This document shows, piece after piece, positions 13,986 through 14,325 of a DNA stretch of 14,325 bases (position 1 is the stretch's first letter; each line of letters starts with the position of its first letter). The notes beneath the pieces are model-generated. The model had not been told where the DNA came from. It saw only the letters and a list, made by a program, of their open reading frames with translations, and ran no database searches. Source of the DNA: an uncultured Flavobacteriales bacterium (GTDB taxonomy: Bacteria; Bacteroidota; Bacteroidia; CAIKAF01); contig CALEWF010000264.1 of NCBI GenBank assembly GCA_937925455.1, forward strand, positions 1 to 14,325, written 5' to 3'. The translations under genes were made by a program, and so were the position numbers.

Positions 13986-13991
13986 GACGCA

Positions 13992-14030
13992 CAAATCATC
14001 TCATCTTCAAATCATCTCATCTACAAATCT
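13992..14030 (+). repeat. 16-bp tandem repeat, 2.4 copies
   Basis: CAAATCATCTCATCTT (13992-14007), CAAATCATCTCATCTA (14008-14023) and the partial copy CAAATCT (14024-14030). Copies 1 and 2 differ only in the last base. Confidence 0.8.
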
Positions 14031-14050
14031 GCTGCGGATGGAAGTGGAAA

Positions 14051-14140
14051 GCCCGCAGGGGCGAAGCCCACAGGGCACGGGGTAGCGGGGCTGAGGGCAC
14101 GAAGACACCGCTACCCCGATGCACTGTGTGGCTGAGCCCC
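14051..14140. repeat. GC-rich hairpin block
   Basis: CGGGGTAGCGG (14078-14088) pairs perfectly with CCGCTACCCCG (14108-14118), an 11-bp stem with a 19-base loop; adding three more pairs across one bulged A reaches GCA/TGC. Just before it, alternating GCCC and GGGC tetramers (14051, 14059, 14066, 14073) with three-base spacers can pair with either neighbour. This is the most GC-rich stretch of the window. Confidence 0.6.
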
Positions 14141-14206
14141 GAGGACTTGTAACGTACAGCCGCTTTAAGCAGCCTAATATAAATACGCTAATGACGATTT
14201 TGAGTT

Positions 14207-14214
14207 TATCTTTG
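14207..14214 (+). promoter_or_regulatory. -7 promoter element for pyrD
   Basis: TATCTTTG is a perfect TAnnTTTG match, 19 bases before the pyrD ATG at 14234. Transcription would start near 14220 and give a leader of roughly 13 bases. No TTG is seen at the expected -33 distance, but the position right before a recognised gene start supports the call. Confidence 0.5.
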
Positions 14215-14233
14215 CGGATTAGATGAACAGTAT

Positions 14234-14325
14234 ATGTATGCACTGATACGCCCTTTACTTTTTGCCATGCAGGCTGAAAAGGCTCATTATTTTACATTTC
14301 GACTCATTAAATTTATTGCGAGGAT
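14234..14325 (+). CDS. pyrD: Dihydroorotate dehydrogenase (quinone), N-terminal part
   Basis: The frame from the ATG at 14234 stays open to the end of the window and gives 30 residues starting MYALIRPLLFAMQAEKAH. This resembles the amphipathic N-terminal helix region of class 2, quinone-linked PyrD, where Y-x-x-x-RP-L-L-F and a later E(K/R)AH are usual. The full enzyme would oxidise dihydroorotate to orotate in pyrimidine synthesis and pass electrons to membrane quinones, FMN-bound at the inner membrane. Only about a tenth of the gene is present. The catalytic serine and FMN-site motifs lie outside the window, so the assignment rests on the N-terminal pattern alone. Confidence 0.72.
   Translation, partial: MYALIRPLLFAMQAEKAHYFTFRLIKFIAR

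Larger units (their letters stand above)
13438..14206. other. Gene-free, repeat-dense intergenic region
   Basis: About 770 bases with no credible coding sequence. The open frames that cross it run through self-complementary repeats and have no start context. From left to right it holds a 9-bp inverted repeat (13476-13504), a 6-bp inverted repeat (13538-13567), the CACAAAG array (13588-13748), the CACGGAT array (13796-13881), the direct-repeat pair that brackets both, a GC-rich hairpin (13956-13985), a 16-bp tandem repeat (13992-14030) and a GC-rich hairpin block (14051-14140). Base composition changes from AT-rich to GC-rich at about 13920, unlike the rest of the window. Confidence 0.75.

Noticed and set aside
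13639..14085. 148-codon plus-strand open frame in the repeat region
   Set aside because: It runs through both heptamer arrays, the GC-rich hairpin and the tandem repeat. The translation is low-complexity and Cys/His/Ser-rich with no family resemblance, and there is no promoter or ribosome site.
14135..14160. Integron attC or attachment site near GTAACGTAC
   Set aside because: No matching RYYYAAC/GTTRRRY pair with the right spacing and no integrase gene nearby.
14007..14243. 78-codon minus-strand open frame before pyrD
   Set aside because: It covers the GC-rich hairpin block and the pyrD promoter, and the peptide has no recognisable pattern.

Overview
This looks like chromosomal DNA from an AT-rich member of the Bacteroidota, possibly near Chitinophagales/Sphingobacteriales (family placement is a guess). 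Several upstream regions carry the Bacteroidota -7 promoter element TAnnTTTG, Shine-Dalgarno sequences are weak, and the housekeeping proteins (SPOR-domain secreted protein, small acyl-CoA-type desaturase, RecQ of about 640 aa) have a Bacteroidota flavour. No rRNA, tRNA, CRISPR array, insertion sequence or phage gene was found.

Layout. 1-1950 (+): tail of an unidentified gene, folB, a cysteine-rich CWC protein, a secreted SPOR-domain protein and truA. 1942-7112 is the notable block: an oxidosqualene cyclase (-) divergent from a squalene synthase and squalene monooxygenase pair (+), sharing a 248-bp control region. Together these make squalene from farnesyl diphosphate, epoxidise it and cyclise the epoxide, which is the core of sterol or triterpenol synthesis and is rare in bacteria. 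The cyclase has the active-site residues Tyr/His/Ile that mark cycloartenol synthases, not the Thr/Cys/Val of animal lanosterol synthase. No sterol-tailoring genes (C14 demethylase, C4 oxidase, reductases) are present in the window.

7120-7857 (-) is a membrane fatty-acid desaturase, tail to tail with the squalene monooxygenase gene. 7995-11986 is a four-gene minus-strand operon, in transcription order: gpmA (phosphoglycerate mutase), a PPP-type metallophosphatase, a NadR-like P-loop kinase/ATPase and recQ. 12112-13372 (+) holds two tandem paralogous genes for secreted or membrane proteins of unknown function, each followed by a hairpin terminator.

13438-14206 has no credible gene. It is packed with repeats: two self-complementary arrays built on CACAAAG and CACGGAT heptamers with a 9-bp period, a direct-repeat pair bracketing both arrays, a GC-rich segment with strong hairpins, and a 16-bp tandem repeat. 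The window closes with the first 30 codons of pyrD (class 2 dihydroorotate dehydrogenase), behind a good -7 element.

The most interesting points are the compact bacterial triterpenol cluster with a predicted cycloartenol-type cyclase, and the two look-alike heptamer hairpin arrays, one of which has mutually exclusive pairings. Everything here comes from reading the sequence; no database search was run.
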